From contig NZ_JAINZT010000005.1 in assembly GCF_020166515.1 (NCBI RefSeq), positions 496,001 to 560,000 on the forward strand: 64,000 bases of DNA. The letters are read 5' to 3'. Each line of letters opens with the position of its first letter. Position 1 is the first letter of the stretch. The notes under the pieces were generated by a model, which saw only the letters and a list, made by a program, of their open reading frames with translations, did not search any database and was not told the origin of the DNA. Positions 19,021 through 28,851 of this stretch are shown here, in pieces. The DNA is from Robertkochia flava (lineage in GTDB: Bacteria; Bacteroidota; Bacteroidia; Flavobacteriales; Flavobacteriaceae). The position numbers and the translations under genes were made by a program.

Positions 19021-20523
19021 TTATTTTTTCAGGGACAATATATACTCTGCAACGGCCAGTTTGGCCTCTTCCGGCAGGTAGTCCTGTGGCGGCATCTCCG
19101 GATAGTCTTCCCGAACGTTGAGCGGTTTGTTGATGTAATTCACAATTCCCTGAGGATTTCCGTGATAGATCGCCTGGATGATCTCGGTAGGCGGCCCTAT
19201 CAATCTGTTGCCAAAAGAATGGCAACCTGCGCAAACGCCATAATACGTGAGTTCGCCCAGCTGTTCTTTCGAAACCGACCTCGCCGGTACCGGGGAAGGG
19301 GTCATCATGGTCTGAATTTCCTCAGTATCCGTAATTGGTGGTATGCCATAGTCATCCAGTCCGAAAGTACGGTATTTGTTTTTGTCGCGTATAGTGCTTC
19401 CGGTTCCTCCGCCATAGGCAAAAATATCCGGGCCCTTACTGTCCAGCTGGGTAAGCATTATAGCTTTTAATTCTCCAGTCGGGTCTTTTCCGTTGTCGAA
19501 CATAATGTTATCGAGGATGATCACCCGGTCGGGGTTTCCTTCAGCACTGGGATCGTTGGCTTTGGGATCTCCGTTGGCAAGGTCTACTATCGTGATTCCT
19601 GCGTTGTTATTCCCGGTGATGATATTATTTTCAACAATAACATCGTCTGCAGCCATGATCAGAATTCCTGTTCCGGGAGGTATACCGGCTACAGTAGATC
19701 CCGGGGCTCCGAAATTCTCATGGTTGTTGTTGACCACAAAATTGTTCCTGAAAATGACGTCAAAGGTCGTTTTAATGGGCAAGCCCGGAGTAATAAAGGC
19801 CAGGAGACCTCCCGTATTGTCATGGACATAATTATTTTCCACCAGGCAATGCCTGGAATTTTCAATTTCGATCCCGGCAACACTATCAAACACTTCGTTG
19901 TGTCTGACATCCACATTATCACACATGCCTACATAAATAGCGGCATCGGCAATAATGCTCAGTACATTGTGCTCGATAAGGCCATTTTTTCCATATTGCG
20001 GAAAAATACCATATACTCCGGTGTCAATGATCCAGTTGTTGCGGATAACGAAATTGTTTCCTGCCTGTCCCATAATCCCGTTCCCCTTGTAATTGATGAT
20101 CTTAAAGTTCTCTATGAGAATGCCATTCCCGGAATAGAGAAAGGCGTCGTTGATCTCCTTTTTTCCGTCCAGGGTTGGCCATTTTCCATCTATAACAATA
20201 CCTTGTAAACTGATGTCGTCTTTGTCTATATATACATTTTCTGAATAGGTGCCCGGATAGACCCTGATCAAATCTCCAGGATTGGCCTGGCTCACGGCAG
20301 CTTGTATGGATTCCCCATCTTTTACTTCAATAATTTGGCCATTAAACTCTCTGGCCGCGGCCACCTGGAGGGTATCTGCTGATGTCCCCGCATTTCGATA
20401 TTTGATGGTGGATGGAATGGGAATGGTAACTTCCTGTGGTACTGAGAAAAAAGATCTTCCTAAAAACACGCCTATTCCTAAAAGGAAGATGGCGCCAAGG
20501 ATATTTGTTAATTTCGATTTCAT
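19021..20523 (-). CDS. Exported right-handed beta-helix protein fused to a C-terminal cytochrome c domain
   Basis: A 500-residue protein with an N-terminal membrane anchor or signal peptide (LTNILGAIFLLGIGVFLG). Residues about 60-400 form a NosD/DUF1565-like parallel beta-helix, with many short repeats such as NGILIENFKIINYKGNGIM, NFVIRNNWIIDTGVYGI, LIEHNVLSII and DVIVENNIITGNNNAGI. Residues about 415-500 are a class I cytochrome c, with haem motif CAGCH at 431-435 and Met477 (YPEMPPQ) as the likely distal ligand. A beta-helix usually binds or cleaves polysaccharide, so an electron-transfer domain on it is uncommon. The stop is followed by the gene-free stretch. The di-haem peroxidase gene lies 14 bases upstream and the two are probably one operon. 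Confidence 0.85.
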   Translation of the reverse strand: MKSKLTNILGAIFLLGIGVFLGRSFFSVPQEVTIPIPSTIKYRNAGTSADTLQVAAAREFNGQIIEVKDGESIQAAVSQANPGDLIRVYPGTYSENVYIDKDDISLQGIVIDGKWPTLDGKKEINDAFLYSGNGILIENFKIINYKGNGIMGQAGNNFVIRNNWIIDTGVYGIFPQYGKNGLIEHNVLSIIADAAIYVGMCDNVDVRHNEVFDSVAGIEIENSRHCLVENNYVHDNTGGLLAFITPGLPIKTTFDVIFRNNFVVNNNHENFGAPGSTVAGIPPGTGILIMAADDVIVENNIITGNNNAGITIVDLANGDPKANDPSAEGNPDRVIILDNIMFDNGKDPTGELKAIMLTQLDSKGPDIFAYGGGTGSTIRDKNKYRTFGLDDYGIPPITDTEEIQTMMTPSPVPARSVSKEQLGELTYYGVCAGCHSFGNRLIGPPTEIIQAIYHGNPQGIVNYINKPLNVREDYPEMPPQDYLPEEAKLAVAEYILSLKK

Positions 20524-20537
20524 AAAGTATGCAGTAA

Positions 20538-21734
20538 TTATGGTTTAACGGTTGGGTTTAACCCTGAAGGTAAGGTTTGTGGTATTTCGGGGGTAAAGGT
20601 TTCGTCGGTCAGGGTTTTCAGGAAATCCACAAGTCGGTCTAATTCGTATTCACTAAGCTCAGGCTCCCAGATATGCCAGTGTATGATGAGGTCTTCACCT
20701 TCAGGAACGGCATGGCCGCGGCCTCCGGTATAAAATTCAACCACTTCACGAAGTGTCTTAAACTTTCCGGAGTGCATATAGGGGGCGGTTTTCTCAATAT
20801 TTCTCAGGCTTGGAACCTTAAAGGCTCCTCTTAATGTTTTGTCCTGGAAAGGGATTTCTGCACCCGGATCTAAAGGCAGGTCATCCGGTTCCGGACTTCC
20901 AATAACGGCAAACTGCTGGTTCGTGAATAATGGGGGAGTATGGCATTCGGCACAGCGTGCAACAAAGGAACGGAAGACATTCATGCCTTCAATTTCCTTA
21001 TCGTTGAGGGCCTGGTGATACCCGTGGGCGTAACGGTCATATTTACTGTTCAGGGAAACCAGCGATGCCTGGAATGCTGCTACAGATGTGTAAACTTCGG
21101 CCAGTTTAATGGGAGCATTCCTGTCTCTTTCGGGAAATGCCTCAGCAAATAAAAGCTTGTATTGTTCGATGGAATTCAACGTATGAATAAGGTTGTCCGG
21201 GGTGTTGTTCATTTCTTCAGGCGAAAATAAGGGCCCCTTCATTTGCTCTTCCAGGGAAGAAGCCCGGCCATCCCAGAAAAGTTTTTTTAAGTAACCTACG
21301 TTCCACAGGGAGGGCGCTGCGCGTTTAAGGGTGTGATTATTTGCGCCGATACTGGTTGCCAGGCCGTCACTGAAACCTTTCCCCGGATCATGGCAGGAAG
21401 CACAGGAAATAGTGCCGTCACCAGACAAGACCGGGTCAAAAAACAAATACCGTCCCAGATCGATCTCCTGGGGTGTAAATCCATCCCGAATTTCCGGCAA
21501 ACCTGTTTGTAGTCCTCCTACTCCCTTATTATTTGGAGAATCGTACTGCATATACAGGTTTTGTGCAATGCATTCGTTATTGGCATTGCGTTTAAACCCT
21601 GGGGGACAATCTGTGTTCAGCAGGGGAATCTCCTCATAATCGGTTGCGGGTTGTTTAAAGGCATAATGCAATAACAGCAATGCTGCCAGAAGAACAGGGA
21701 TGCTCGATTTTATCAGAAGATCTTTCTTTTTCAT
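20538..21734 (-). CDS. Di-haem cytochrome c peroxidase (CCP/MauG family)
   Basis: A 398-residue exported protein; residues 1-25 are a signal peptide or anchor. Two c-type haem sites are visible: CASCH at 111-115 and CAECH at 261-265. Met320 in APYMHSGKF is placed as the distal ligand of the electron-transfer haem, and FWDGRASSLEEQ is the conserved block near the peroxidatic haem. The family reduces hydrogen peroxide with electrons from small cytochromes; MauG-type members oxidise protein or organic substrates instead. An extra Cys-containing insert (CPPGFKRNANNEC, residues 43-55) lies before the first haem. The cytochrome on the adjacent beta-helix protein could be the electron partner; that is inference from proximity. 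Confidence 0.9.
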   Translation of the reverse strand: MKKKDLLIKSSIPVLLAALLLLHYAFKQPATDYEEIPLLNTDCPPGFKRNANNECIAQNLYMQYDSPNNKGVGGLQTGLPEIRDGFTPQEIDLGRYLFFDPVLSGDGTISCASCHDPGKGFSDGLATSIGANNHTLKRAAPSLWNVGYLKKLFWDGRASSLEEQMKGPLFSPEEMNNTPDNLIHTLNSIEQYKLLFAEAFPERDRNAPIKLAEVYTSVAAFQASLVSLNSKYDRYAHGYHQALNDKEIEGMNVFRSFVARCAECHTPPLFTNQQFAVIGSPEPDDLPLDPGAEIPFQDKTLRGAFKVPSLRNIEKTAPYMHSGKFKTLREVVEFYTGGRGHAVPEGEDLIIHWHIWEPELSEYELDRLVDFLKTLTDETFTPEIPQTLPSGLNPTVKP

Positions 21735-21856
21735 TGTCTGATGACCTGATTAGTGCTAATGGGTACAGCCTGTAACTAAAATACAAGGGATGCAACGAAT
21801 TAAAAATAATTTCAGGAGGTATCAGGCATTTTTATGCCCATTGTGATGAATGGACC

Positions 21857-22714
21857 TTATACGGTGACGAATGGGCCGGCGTTCAATGCAAGCGCCTCCT
21901 CGAATTTTTCTTTATAGCTAAGAGACACCGGAAGGAATTCCTCCGGGGCGTGCTGTACAACCAGTTTATAACCCTTTCTTTCTTTTTTGAAAGAAGAGAT
22001 CTTGTGTCTGTTTACCATATAGGATCGGTGAATACGCACAATTGCGGGATCAGTGATTTTAGCCTCCAGCTCTTTAAGACTGGAACGGACGAGCTGTTTG
22101 GTTAAGGTTTCCCCTCTCAGGTAATATATTTCAAGGTAATTCCCGGAGGATTTCACATACAACAGCTGGTCGTATTTGATAGCCATAATCACGTTGTCGT
22201 TCTCCCCCGTAATGGTTAACAACGTATTCTTTTTTAGATCTTTTGCCCCAGGGCTACTTTCGCTGATCGCCTGGTATGAAGAAATCTTATGTTTAAAGGC
22301 CAGAATCCATACAGATAAAATATAGGGTCCAATAACGATGAGGGCAACGAACTTTAAAGTCACGAGGTATTCTGCAATGTTTTTCTCCGGAGTTGGGAAT
22401 TCAGGGCCATACGTGAGCTGGATTAACAGGGGAATCACAAGTAATTCTCCCATACCAAAAAGGATGAGTTCATAAAGTCTTAATTGCTGTTTTTTGAGGA
22501 TCCCTCTTAAAGCGAACTGACTAAAAAGCATAAAGGATGAACCAACGATAACATATCCGGTGACATGACCATCCCAATGTTCCGAATTGAATGGATTGTA
22601 AACCAATAGAAAAACAATCGTAAATACTGACAAGATACCGATAAGCCATAGTTTGTTCCGGGTAGAATCTAAGTAAGGTGCCTCTTGCGTTAACAGGTCT
22701 TTGTTCAGGGTCAT
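21857..22714 (-). CDS. Membrane-bound LytTR-type transcription regulator
   Basis: A 285-residue protein with four predicted transmembrane helices in residues about 22-150 (for example LWLIGILSVFTIVFLLVY and FVALIVIGPYILSVWILAF). A LytTR DNA-binding domain follows (about 175-275), with YVKSSGNYLEIYYL, KELEAKI, IVRIHRSYMVNRHKI and KLVVQH. There is no receiver domain, so the input is probably sensed by the membrane part. It is the nearest regulator to the peroxidase and beta-helix/cytochrome genes, lies 122 bases upstream of them on the same strand, and is a candidate for controlling them. Confidence 0.85.
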   Translation of the reverse strand: MTLNKDLLTQEAPYLDSTRNKLWLIGILSVFTIVFLLVYNPFNSEHWDGHVTGYVIVGSSFMLFSQFALRGILKKQQLRLYELILFGMGELLVIPLLIQLTYGPEFPTPEKNIAEYLVTLKFVALIVIGPYILSVWILAFKHKISSYQAISESSPGAKDLKKNTLLTITGENDNVIMAIKYDQLLYVKSSGNYLEIYYLRGETLTKQLVRSSLKELEAKITDPAIVRIHRSYMVNRHKISSFKKERKGYKLVVQHAPEEFLPVSLSYKEKFEEALALNAGPFVTV

Positions 22715-22881
22715 TAGGATACGTCTTGTAAATGGTTTTCAGGTTTTGAAAGATAGTTAAAAATTACTTTTTCCCGGACATTCAGAAAACCACCGGGGCC
22801 CAGATGGTTATCCATTTTTTCAGTAAGGAATATCTCAAGTGTAAAATCTGGATATACAGAATGACTCAGCCAATTGAAACA

Positions 22882-22916
22882 GAAAAAGCCACATTTTGAT
22901 ATTAAAATGTGGCTTT
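22882..22916 (-). terminator. Terminator after the TolB/amidohydrolase gene
   Basis: A perfect 13-bp stem (AAAGCCACATTTT / AAAATGTGGCTTT) with a short loop. On the minus strand it is followed by TTTTTCTG. It starts 18 bases after the stop of the gene at 22934. Confidence 0.85.
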
Positions 22917-22933
22917 GATTCATGGGTTCTTAA

Positions 22934-25900
22934 TTATTTCTTTATTCCTGGAATTCCTTCGGGCTTTTTGGTTTGCCAGTGCAAGGTTTCCGCCTGTTTC
23001 CTTTCAGGGGCCACTTCATCCAGGGTATTGGCATCGTATACCTTTCCATTTTTTATGACAAACTTAAGGGTATTGGTATTGCGGATATCTTCCAGCGGAT
23101 TTTGGTCCATGATAAGCAGGTCAGCCAGTTTTCCTTCCTCAATACTCCCGAGGTCACCATCCAGGCCTATGGCTTCAGCTCCGAGAATGGTCGCGACCTT
23201 CAGGGCATCCATATTCTTCATACCTCCGCTGGCAACACTCCAGAGCTCCCAGTGATACCCCAGTCCCTGCAACTGTCCATGACTTCCAACGCCTCCAAGA
23301 CCATCGGCTTCAACAAGGTCTTTCATAAACTCGGCATGTTTTGGGAAAACGTGTTCTTCCGGCATAAACCATGCACCTCTTCTCCTTGACTTCTGAGCCA
23401 GTTCCTTATAAGGAGTAAAGTATTGCAGTTTTTCATCATGGTAAGGATCTTCTGTAGCGTAGTAGTATTCCTCAGCCCAAGGGCCTCCATAAGATACCAG
23501 GAGGGTAGGGGTTACGGCCATTTTTGATTCGGCAATGGTTTGCACAGCATCCTTATAAATCGGATAAATAGGCAGGGAATGCTCATGTCCCGGATATCCA
23601 TCCAGCAATTGGGTCATATTAAGTTTAAAATCGAGACCGCCCTCTGTCGTGGGCATAAGCTCCAGATCTTTGGCCGCCATAATGATCCATTGACGCATCT
23701 GACGGTTCCCTGTAAGATACATCTTGATGGTTTTTGTATTGTAGTACTCGCTGTATTGTTTCAGTACCTCTTTAGCGTGGTCGAGCGACTTGATCTTATA
23801 AGCCCAGAATCCCACTCCCGGTCCTGTACTGTATACCCGTGGTCCGTGCATCATACCGGCATCTACCATATCGGCATAGGTGAGGACATCGGTGGTAGCT
23901 GTTTGCGGATCCCGGGTGGTGGTAACCCCATAAGCCAGGTTGGCAGAGTAGATCCAGATCTGGTTTTTATGGATTCCCCAGTTGGGCCACATATGGGCAT
24001 GAGTATCTACAAAGCCCGGAGTAATGGTTTTTCCGCTGGCATCGATCTCGATGGTTCCTTTGGGGACCGTTAAGGAACCTGATGGCCCTATGGCCTTGAT
24101 GCGGTTGTTCTCTATAAGGAGGTCTCCGTTCTCAATGACTTCATCATTGTTCATGGTAATGATTCGTCCTCCGCGAAGCAGGATATTGCCTTCCGGAATG
24201 TCCTTGGTGTAAGTCACAGCTATTTTTAATTCCCGTGCCGTATAGCCGGGGTCTTCATCCTTTTCCTCTTTATCCTCTTCCTTGTCCTCGCTTTCCTTGT
24301 CCTTTACCTTTTCCAACTCCTTCTCTTTCTTTTTAGCTAAGGCAACACTATCTGCGTAGGCTTCTGCCTCAGGAATATTATAGATAAAATGGCTGGCTCC
24401 GAGAGACCAATGTACATCCTGGCTGTTTCCTGCCCAGGCCGGGAATTCTCCTCCCATAACGGTGAGTTTCATGGCAGGGAAGGCTGCCTTTTCGGCATCG
24501 GCTACAGAGATCTTTGGTGTTTTTCCAAATTTTGGAATGGTAACGGTGTAGAGATCGTTATTGATCTTGGCCAGGACCTTTGTGCCATCAGGAGAAATTT
24601 TCATTTCGGATGGGGCAGAAGATTTATCTTCAGGTTCCGGTGCATTATAAGATCCAGGTAAAATATTGTGCCCCCCTTTGTGGTCGTGAAAACCCATACT
24701 GGATGACCCATAGGTGGTGATACCGCTTAGCTTCAGGTGTTCTTTTTCATCAGTGCCATCCCAACGAATGGAGAGAAGGGAGCGTTCCTTATTTAAATAA
24801 ATACGGTCATCGATCTTTGAGAAGTGTGGATGGGTACGTCCTCCGGATTTATCGATAATGGTGACTTCCCCACCATCTGCAGGGATCCAGGCCAGGTCTT
24901 CTTCAGTGCCCGGAGTGAACGGGTCAATGGCATCTCTGTACACCTGAGCTGCTCCCCGGGTAAAGGCAATCCGGTTGCTCTTATAGGACCACGACGGATG
25001 GGTATATACGGCAGCTTCCTTTGTGAGTCTTTGAGGTTTGCCTCTTCCATTGGAATTGACCTTGTAGATGTGCCCGCCATCAGTCTCCCAGGTTACAAAC
25101 GCAATACTTTTGCCATCCGGAGACCAGGTTGGTTGGGCTTCCGTGAAGTTATTGGTGGTTAAACGCTTTGCAGTTCCATCGGGCAGATCCATAACGTATA
25201 ACCTGTTCAGGGCCGTAAATGCGAGCTGACTTCCATCCGGGGAGGGTACCCCATTTCGTATTTGTGTAACCAGGGCTTCCGGGGTATCCTCAATAGGATA
25301 TTTGAAAGATAGCCTTGGCCCCATCTCAAGATGTACATCTACTTCAAAAGGAATTTCGGTTGCGGTGTTGGAGGAGATATCGATACTGTAAATTCCCCCC
25401 CCATAACTGGCAACCAGGTTTTTACTGTCCGGGGTAAAAGCCATAGCAGGCAAAACACCCAGCGGAGCAATGGATTCCTGCTCATCGCGTTGTACCGGAT
25501 AAGCCAGCCAGCGCTCATCTCCGTTTTCCAGGTTGCGTAACACCAGACCGGTTTCCGTTTCAAACCGACTTCCGTACACCATCCATTTTCCATCCGGGGA
25601 AAGGGTTGGGGTAAAGGCGGAGCCATAGCGGGAGGTGATGGTTGCCATCTTACCATCTTTCATATTGTAAGTTCCAATCTGATATTGGGGCAACTGTGCA
25701 TTGTAATTCCATGCCGCAGTTCTGCGCGAAAAATAGATCAGTTCTCCATCCGGGCTGAACCCGGGATCGATGGTTTTTAAATTTTTAGGTTCATCGATAA
25801 GTTGGGCACCTTTGCCCCCCTTTTTATGATAGAGATGAAGTTTGATATTTCTGCGGCCCCTGGCACCCACAATGTATTTGCCATCCGGACTCCAATCGGC

Positions 25901-26326
25901 AGAGAAGAAGTTCTGGTCTTTATCTTCTGAGATTTGTTTGGTCTCTTCAGATTCGAGGTCCATGGTCCAGATATTGTCTGACCCGCTTTTATCGGAGATG
26001 TACACGATGGATTTGCCGTCAGGACTAAACCTGGGATGGACATCATACGCCATACCCTCGGTAATTTTGGTAGCCTTCCCGCCGGAAATGGGGATGGTAT
26101 ACAAGTCTCCCATCATATCAAAGATGATGGTCTTTCCATCAGGACTTACGTCCAGGGACAGCCAGGTACCTTCGTTAGAGGTAAAGGAAATGCTTCTTTC
26201 AGGTTCCAGAGGAAGTTCCTTTGTAGCCAATTTTGTGCTGTCGCCGGCATTCTTATTTTCTTGTGCTAAAAGCGGTGCAGTACACATTAACAGTCCCAAA
26301 AACCATAGTTTGCAGTTGTTCTTCAT
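22934..26326 (-). CDS. Exported TolB-like beta-propeller / amidohydrolase fusion
   Basis: A 1130-residue protein from the ATG at 26326 (MKNNCKLWFLGLLMCTAPLLAQE, a clear signal peptide). An ATG at 26437 would put 37 residues in front of it and is rejected. Residues about 40-600 hold WD40-like/PD40 repeats of the TolB type (SPDGKSIVYISDKSGSDNIW, SPDGKWMVYGSR, SPDGKSIAFVTWE). A charged Lys/Glu/Asp linker lies near residue 690. An amidohydrolase domain follows, with metal motif HAHMW (GFVDTHAHMWPN) and the terminal GSIEEGKLADLLIMDQNPL. Similar proteins are annotated as imidazolonepropionase-like or prolidase-like amidohydrolases; the substrate is unknown. Confidence 0.87.
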   Translation of the reverse strand: MKNNCKLWFLGLLMCTAPLLAQENKNAGDSTKLATKELPLEPERSISFTSNEGTWLSLDVSPDGKTIIFDMMGDLYTIPISGGKATKITEGMAYDVHPRFSPDGKSIVYISDKSGSDNIWTMDLESEETKQISEDKDQNFFSADWSPDGKYIVGARGRRNIKLHLYHKKGGKGAQLIDEPKNLKTIDPGFSPDGELIYFSRRTAAWNYNAQLPQYQIGTYNMKDGKMATITSRYGSAFTPTLSPDGKWMVYGSRFETETGLVLRNLENGDERWLAYPVQRDEQESIAPLGVLPAMAFTPDSKNLVASYGGGIYSIDISSNTATEIPFEVDVHLEMGPRLSFKYPIEDTPEALVTQIRNGVPSPDGSQLAFTALNRLYVMDLPDGTAKRLTTNNFTEAQPTWSPDGKSIAFVTWETDGGHIYKVNSNGRGKPQRLTKEAAVYTHPSWSYKSNRIAFTRGAAQVYRDAIDPFTPGTEEDLAWIPADGGEVTIIDKSGGRTHPHFSKIDDRIYLNKERSLLSIRWDGTDEKEHLKLSGITTYGSSSMGFHDHKGGHNILPGSYNAPEPEDKSSAPSEMKISPDGTKVLAKINNDLYTVTIPKFGKTPKISVADAEKAAFPAMKLTVMGGEFPAWAGNSQDVHWSLGASHFIYNIPEAEAYADSVALAKKKEKELEKVKDKESEDKEEDKEEKDEDPGYTARELKIAVTYTKDIPEGNILLRGGRIITMNNDEVIENGDLLIENNRIKAIGPSGSLTVPKGTIEIDASGKTITPGFVDTHAHMWPNWGIHKNQIWIYSANLAYGVTTTRDPQTATTDVLTYADMVDAGMMHGPRVYSTGPGVGFWAYKIKSLDHAKEVLKQYSEYYNTKTIKMYLTGNRQMRQWIIMAAKDLELMPTTEGGLDFKLNMTQLLDGYPGHEHSLPIYPIYKDAVQTIAESKMAVTPTLLVSYGGPWAEEYYYATEDPYHDEKLQYFTPYKELAQKSRRRGAWFMPEEHVFPKHAEFMKDLVEADGLGGVGSHGQLQGLGYHWELWSVASGGMKNMDALKVATILGAEAIGLDGDLGSIEEGKLADLLIMDQNPLEDIRNTNTLKFVIKNGKVYDANTLDEVAPERKQAETLHWQTKKPEGIPGIKK

Positions 26327-26577
26327 TGTAGAGCCTAGTAATTGTTTCTTAAACAGTACGGAAGGTATTAAAAATTGCAGATCAATTAAAGTGGCAGTAA
26401 GATATTTTCTGATATAAAATGTAATATTAATTTTCAAAAATAAAATTTAGCCCTGTTTTATCGATGGTGGATAAGTTCGCTATTTGAAGGGAAATTACCG
26501 TTCTTACTTGAGGAAGATGTGGGCTGTTTTCCTTTTAGTTAATTTTGGATATCAAGAAATAAATAGCAGGAAATAGC

Positions 26578-27342
26578 ATGAGGATACATCACATACGCAA
26601 TGCTACCATGATTATCGAAACGGACACTGACAGGATTTTGGTAGATCCCATGCTCGGTCCTAAGGGTTCTTTGCCCGCTTTCACTTATTTCCGGTTCAGG
26701 GCAAGGAGGAATCCCATAGTCGATCTGCCGGAGCATACCGGAGAAGTTCTGAAAGGGATCACGCATTGCCTGATCACTCACAGGCATCCCGACCATATTG
26801 ATGAATCCGGAATAGCCTTTCTAAAGAAACATAAGATACCTGTAACCTGCAGCGCTTTGGATGAGACCTTTTTTAAGGATAAAGGATTGCATATTGTACA
26901 GGTATTGCAATACGGACAACCTACAGACTTTCTTGGAGGCTCCATTACCGGTATTCCCGCACTCCACGGTTATGGATACATTGCCAAGCGGATGGGTAAG
27001 GTAATGGGATTTTTTATAAAGCTTCCGGGAGCCCCATCTGTATACCTGAGCTCTGACACGGTGTACACAAGCGATGTAGATAAAGTGCTTAAGACCTTAG
27101 CTCCCGATCTTAGTGTGGTCGCTTGTGGTTCGGCCCAAATGGATTTTTTCAAGCCTATCCTGATGACTTCGGAGGATATTGTGAGATTTATCAGAAATGC
27201 TCCCGGAAAGGTCATTGCGAATCATCTGGAGGCGGTAAACCATTGTCCCACCACCAGGGAAAAATTAAAAGAAATTTTAAAGGCGAAGGGATTATTGGAG
27301 AAAACCTGGATTCCGGCTGATGGTGAGAAAATGGAAATGTAA
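26578..27342 (+). CDS. MBL-fold metal-dependent hydrolase (UlaG-like)
   Basis: A 254-residue metallo-beta-lactamase fold protein, cytosolic by appearance. The metal motif H-x-H-x-D-H is intact in THRHPDHIDESG (about residues 64-68). Further ligands fit the GIPALHGYG and LSSDTVYTSDV regions, and ANHLEAVNHC closes the site. Related proteins include UlaG, an L-ascorbate-6-phosphate lactonase, and broad phosphodiesterase-like hydrolases. It is divergent from the exported amidohydrolase and convergent with NDH-2, so there is no operon context to suggest a substrate. Confidence 0.85.
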   Translation: MRIHHIRNATMIIETDTDRILVDPMLGPKGSLPAFTYFRFRARRNPIVDLPEHTGEVLKGITHCLITHRHPDHIDESGIAFLKKHKIPVTCSALDETFFKDKGLHIVQVLQYGQPTDFLGGSITGIPALHGYGYIAKRMGKVMGFFIKLPGAPSVYLSSDTVYTSDVDKVLKTLAPDLSVVACGSAQMDFFKPILMTSEDIVRFIRNAPGKVIANHLEAVNHCPTTREKLKEILKAKGLLEKTWIPADGEKMEM

Positions 27343-27359
27343 TATGCTGGGAGGGGTAT

Positions 27360-28631
27360 TTATTTTTTCATTTCCCTCGGCTTAATGATCATTCGGAAAC
27401 TCTGGTCCTTATGGGTGTAATATCCGGTCCAGTCGTACAGGGCTCTGAGGCGGTTTCTGAAGTTGACCAGGGACATGATATGCACAAATACCCAGGCAAA
27501 CCAGGCAATGAAGCCTTTCAGGAAAAACCTCTCCTCCGGACCATCGGCTACCGCCTTGTTGCTCCCGATAATGGCCATGGAGCCCTTATCACTGTATTTG
27601 AAGGGTGTCCATGTTTTTGAAGGAGCTTTTAACAGATTTTCACCCAGATTCCTGGCCTGTTGAATGGCCGGCTGTGCTACCTGGGGGTGTCCTTCCGGAT
27701 AACCGGGGTCGCCCTCGACCAGGGCTGCATCACCCAGGGCATAAATGTTCTGATAGTTTTTTACCTTATTGAAGGCATCGGTTTTAAGACGTCGGCCACG
27801 TCCGTAATCCTCTTTATTAAATCCTTCGAACACTCTGGCGTATATTCCTGCTGCCCAGATAAGATTTCGGGAAGAAATGGTTTCCCCATTGGATAGGAAT
27901 ACGGTTTCCTTATCAAAATCCTGAACAAGGGTATTCAGCTTGACTCTTACCCCAAGCTTTTCCAGTTTTGCCTTGCTGTATTGCTGCGATTTGACAGACA
28001 TTGCAGATAATACGGCCTGCTGACCATCAATAAGGTAGATCTCTCCAAGGTCTTTTCTTTCCAGCTCCGGATAATCTTTGATAAGGATGTGTTTTCGCAT
28101 TTCAGCAAAGATTCCCGAGAGCTCTACGCCGGTAGGTCCGGCCCCTGCAATAACAAAGGTAAGCAGCTTCTTGCGCTGTTCAGGATCTTCGATCCTGGTA
28201 GCTCTTTCCACCCTTGTTAATATCATATTTCTAAGGGACAAGGCATCGCTGATGGTTTTCATCGGGAGGGCATTCTTTTCGACATTCGCATTCCCGAAAA
28301 AGTTGGATTCGGCTCCGGTGGCCATGACCAGGATATCGTATCTGAGTTCCCCATTGGATAGAATCACCTTTTGTTCTTCCGGAAGCACCTGCTTCAATTC
28401 CCCGAGTCGGAACCTGGTATTGTTCTTCTTCCTTAAAATCTTTCTGAAGGGATAGCTAATTGCGGAAGGTTCCATAAATCCGGAAGCCACCTGGTACAGT
28501 AAAGGGGGAAAGAAGTTGTAATTGTTCATATCTACCAGGGTCACCCTGAACTTGTCCGAAGTTTTGAGCTGTTCAATAAGTTCAAGCCCGGCAAAACCTC
28601 CGCCGATGATAACAACATGGGTTTGTTTCAT
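27360..28631 (-). CDS. ndh: Type II NADH dehydrogenase (NDH-2)
   Basis: A 423-residue flavoprotein that transfers electrons from NADH to quinone without pumping protons. The N-terminal FAD-binding motif is HVVIIGGGFAGLELIEQL (Rossmann GxGxxG type), the NADH-binding motif is FVIAGAGPTGVELSGIFAE, and NIYALGDAALVEGD is the second FAD contact. The C-terminal segment KGFIAWFAWVFVHIMSLVNF is hydrophobic and likely binds the membrane. Length matches NDH-2. The gene is alone, minus strand, convergent with the MBL-fold gene. Confidence 0.92.
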   Translation of the reverse strand: MKQTHVVIIGGGFAGLELIEQLKTSDKFRVTLVDMNNYNFFPPLLYQVASGFMEPSAISYPFRKILRKKNNTRFRLGELKQVLPEEQKVILSNGELRYDILVMATGAESNFFGNANVEKNALPMKTISDALSLRNMILTRVERATRIEDPEQRKKLLTFVIAGAGPTGVELSGIFAEMRKHILIKDYPELERKDLGEIYLIDGQQAVLSAMSVKSQQYSKAKLEKLGVRVKLNTLVQDFDKETVFLSNGETISSRNLIWAAGIYARVFEGFNKEDYGRGRRLKTDAFNKVKNYQNIYALGDAALVEGDPGYPEGHPQVAQPAIQQARNLGENLLKAPSKTWTPFKYSDKGSMAIIGSNKAVADGPEERFFLKGFIAWFAWVFVHIMSLVNFRNRLRALYDWTGYYTHKDQSFRMIIKPREMKK

Positions 28632-28851
28632 AATGAATGTTTTCAGGCTCCCTGTTTATGGGGTTTAAATGGTATTTAAAATTCTGAATACAAGGGGCCC
28701 TTTGGAATATATGTTAATGGATTTTTTCCTACGTTAAATTTATTCAATTGGTGATGGATAACCCAGTAAAAAGGAGAAAACCTTGCCTTGATTTATATAA
28801 AAGCAACAGGGGGTGTTGAGGGGATGGATATAGTATCTCGCAGTCTCTTGT

